The notes under the pieces: model-generated | The model's database searches: none | Seen by the model: the letters and a program-made list of their open reading frames with translations, nothing else | What the model was told of the DNA's origin: nothing | NCBI GenBank assembly: GCA_013811855.1 | Contig: JACCUL010000181.1 | Location: forward strand, 1 to 13,732 | Reading direction: 5' to 3' | Source: Acidimicrobiia bacterium | Lineage (GTDB): Bacteria > Actinomycetota > Acidimicrobiia > Acidimicrobiales > Ilumatobacteraceae | DNA length: 13,732 nucleotides | Translations under genes and position numbers: made by a program | Shown here: positions 13,129-13,732 of the stretch, one piece after another | Layout: each line of letters begins with the position of its first letter | Numbering within the stretch: the first letter of the stretch is position 1

Positions 13129-13732
13129 TCGACTTCCTCCTCGACGCGTTCTCTTCCGACCTGACGAGGAGTGCGCTGCTCGGGGGGTTGCTGGCGGCCA
13201 CGACCACCGCGCTGATCGGCACCTGGGTGGTCGTTCGCGGTCTGGCGTTCTTCGGCGAGGCCGTCGCCCACGGCGTGCTCCCCGGCATCGCGCTCGCCGT
13301 CATCTGGGGGTACGACATCACCCTCGGGGCGCTGGTGAGCGTGGCGGCGATGATCCTCGGCATCAACCTCGTGCACCGCACGACTCGACTCCCCGAGGAC
13401 ACGGGCATCGGGTTGCTGTTCGTCGGGATGCTCGCCATCGGGGTCGTGATCATCAGCCGCGAGAACACCTACGCCGGGGACCTCACGGCCTTCTTGTTCG
13501 GCGACGTGCTCGCGGTGCAGGCGCCCGAGCTGCGACTGGAGGCCATCGCGCTCGCCGTGACGCTGGCCGGGGTCGTCATCGGCCATCGCGCCTTCCTCGC
13601 GTTGGCATGCGGCCGAGAGAAGGCCGCCGCGCTGGGGCTGCGGCCCGCCCTCGCCCACGCGGGCATGCTCGCGCTGCTGGCGCTGGCCGTCGTGTCGTCG
13701 TTCCGGGCCGTGGGGACGCTGCTCGTCTTCGG
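13125..13732 (+). CDS. ABC-3 family metal transporter permease (ZnuB/MntB-like), 3'-truncated
   Basis: The frame opens at GTG 13125, overlapping the binding-protein stop as GTGA, and stays open to the window end, giving 202 complete codons of an expected 270-300. The product begins VIDFLLDAFSSDLTRSALLGG and is strongly hydrophobic with about six membrane segments visible. GLAFFGEAVAHGVLPGIALAV (residues 39-59) matches the conserved ABC-3 motif usually written GDALSHAVLPG; GIGLLFVGMLAIGVVIIS and the loop ENTYAGDLTAFLFGDVLAV follow, then the EKAAALGLRP coupling segment that should touch the ATPase. It forms the membrane channel of the importer with the divergently encoded ATPase and the upstream lipoprotein. 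Confidence 0.93.
   Translation, partial: MIDFLLDAFSSDLTRSALLGGLLAATTTALIGTWVVVRGLAFFGEAVAHGVLPGIALAVIWGYDITLGALVSVAAMILGINLVHRTTRLPEDTGIGLLFVGMLAIGVVIISRENTYAGDLTAFLFGDVLAVQAPELRLEAIALAVTLAGVVIGHRAFLALACGREKAAALGLRPALAHAGMLALLALAVVSSFRAVGTLLVF

Overview
The window is uniformly very G+C-rich (third codon positions almost all G or C), with tightly packed genes, many GTG starts and several promoters placed as for leaderless mRNAs. This, together with the protein types, points to the Actinomycetota, possibly the Acidimicrobiia; the class is a guess. There are no mobile elements, CRISPR arrays, rRNA or tRNA genes, and no stretch over about 130 bases without a gene.

Left part, plus strand (1-2297): three overlapping genes encode the C-terminal part of a short-chain dehydrogenase (SDR), a divergent QueA-like protein (SAM:tRNA ribosyltransferase-isomerase fold), and a SufR-like winged-helix regulator with three cysteines placed to hold an Fe-S cluster. 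No other queuosine or suf gene is present. This is the best candidate here for an undescribed system. A two-component pair follows on the minus strand: an OmpR-type response regulator, then a histidine kinase with a shortened ATP lid. The kinase's 3' end overlaps the SufR-like gene tail to tail. Divergent from the regulator is a gene for a secreted 411-residue protein I cannot assign, with an 11-bp-spaced direct repeat in front of it that could be a regulator site.

Middle: on the minus strand purN (glycinamide ribonucleotide formyltransferase) overlaps guaB (IMP dehydrogenase) by 4 bases, a purine operon. Divergent from purN is an AlaX-type tRNA-editing protein, followed on the same strand by ppc (phosphoenolpyruvate carboxylase), which has its own apparent promoter. 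The 125 bases between those two genes hold two inverted repeats.

Right part: a zinc/manganese-type ABC importer. The ATPase gene (minus) is divergent from the solute-binding lipoprotein and permease genes (plus; the permease runs off the window). The two start codons are only 19 bases apart, and one 7-base core can be read as a -10 element in both directions.

Two themes run through the window. Four 5' ends (purN, alaX-like, ppc, binding protein) have a TANNNT hexamer 6-7 bases before the ATG, as expected for leaderless transcripts, and the ATPase gene has one 8 bases before. Within operons, consecutive genes are joined by GTGA stop/start overlaps, suggesting translational coupling.
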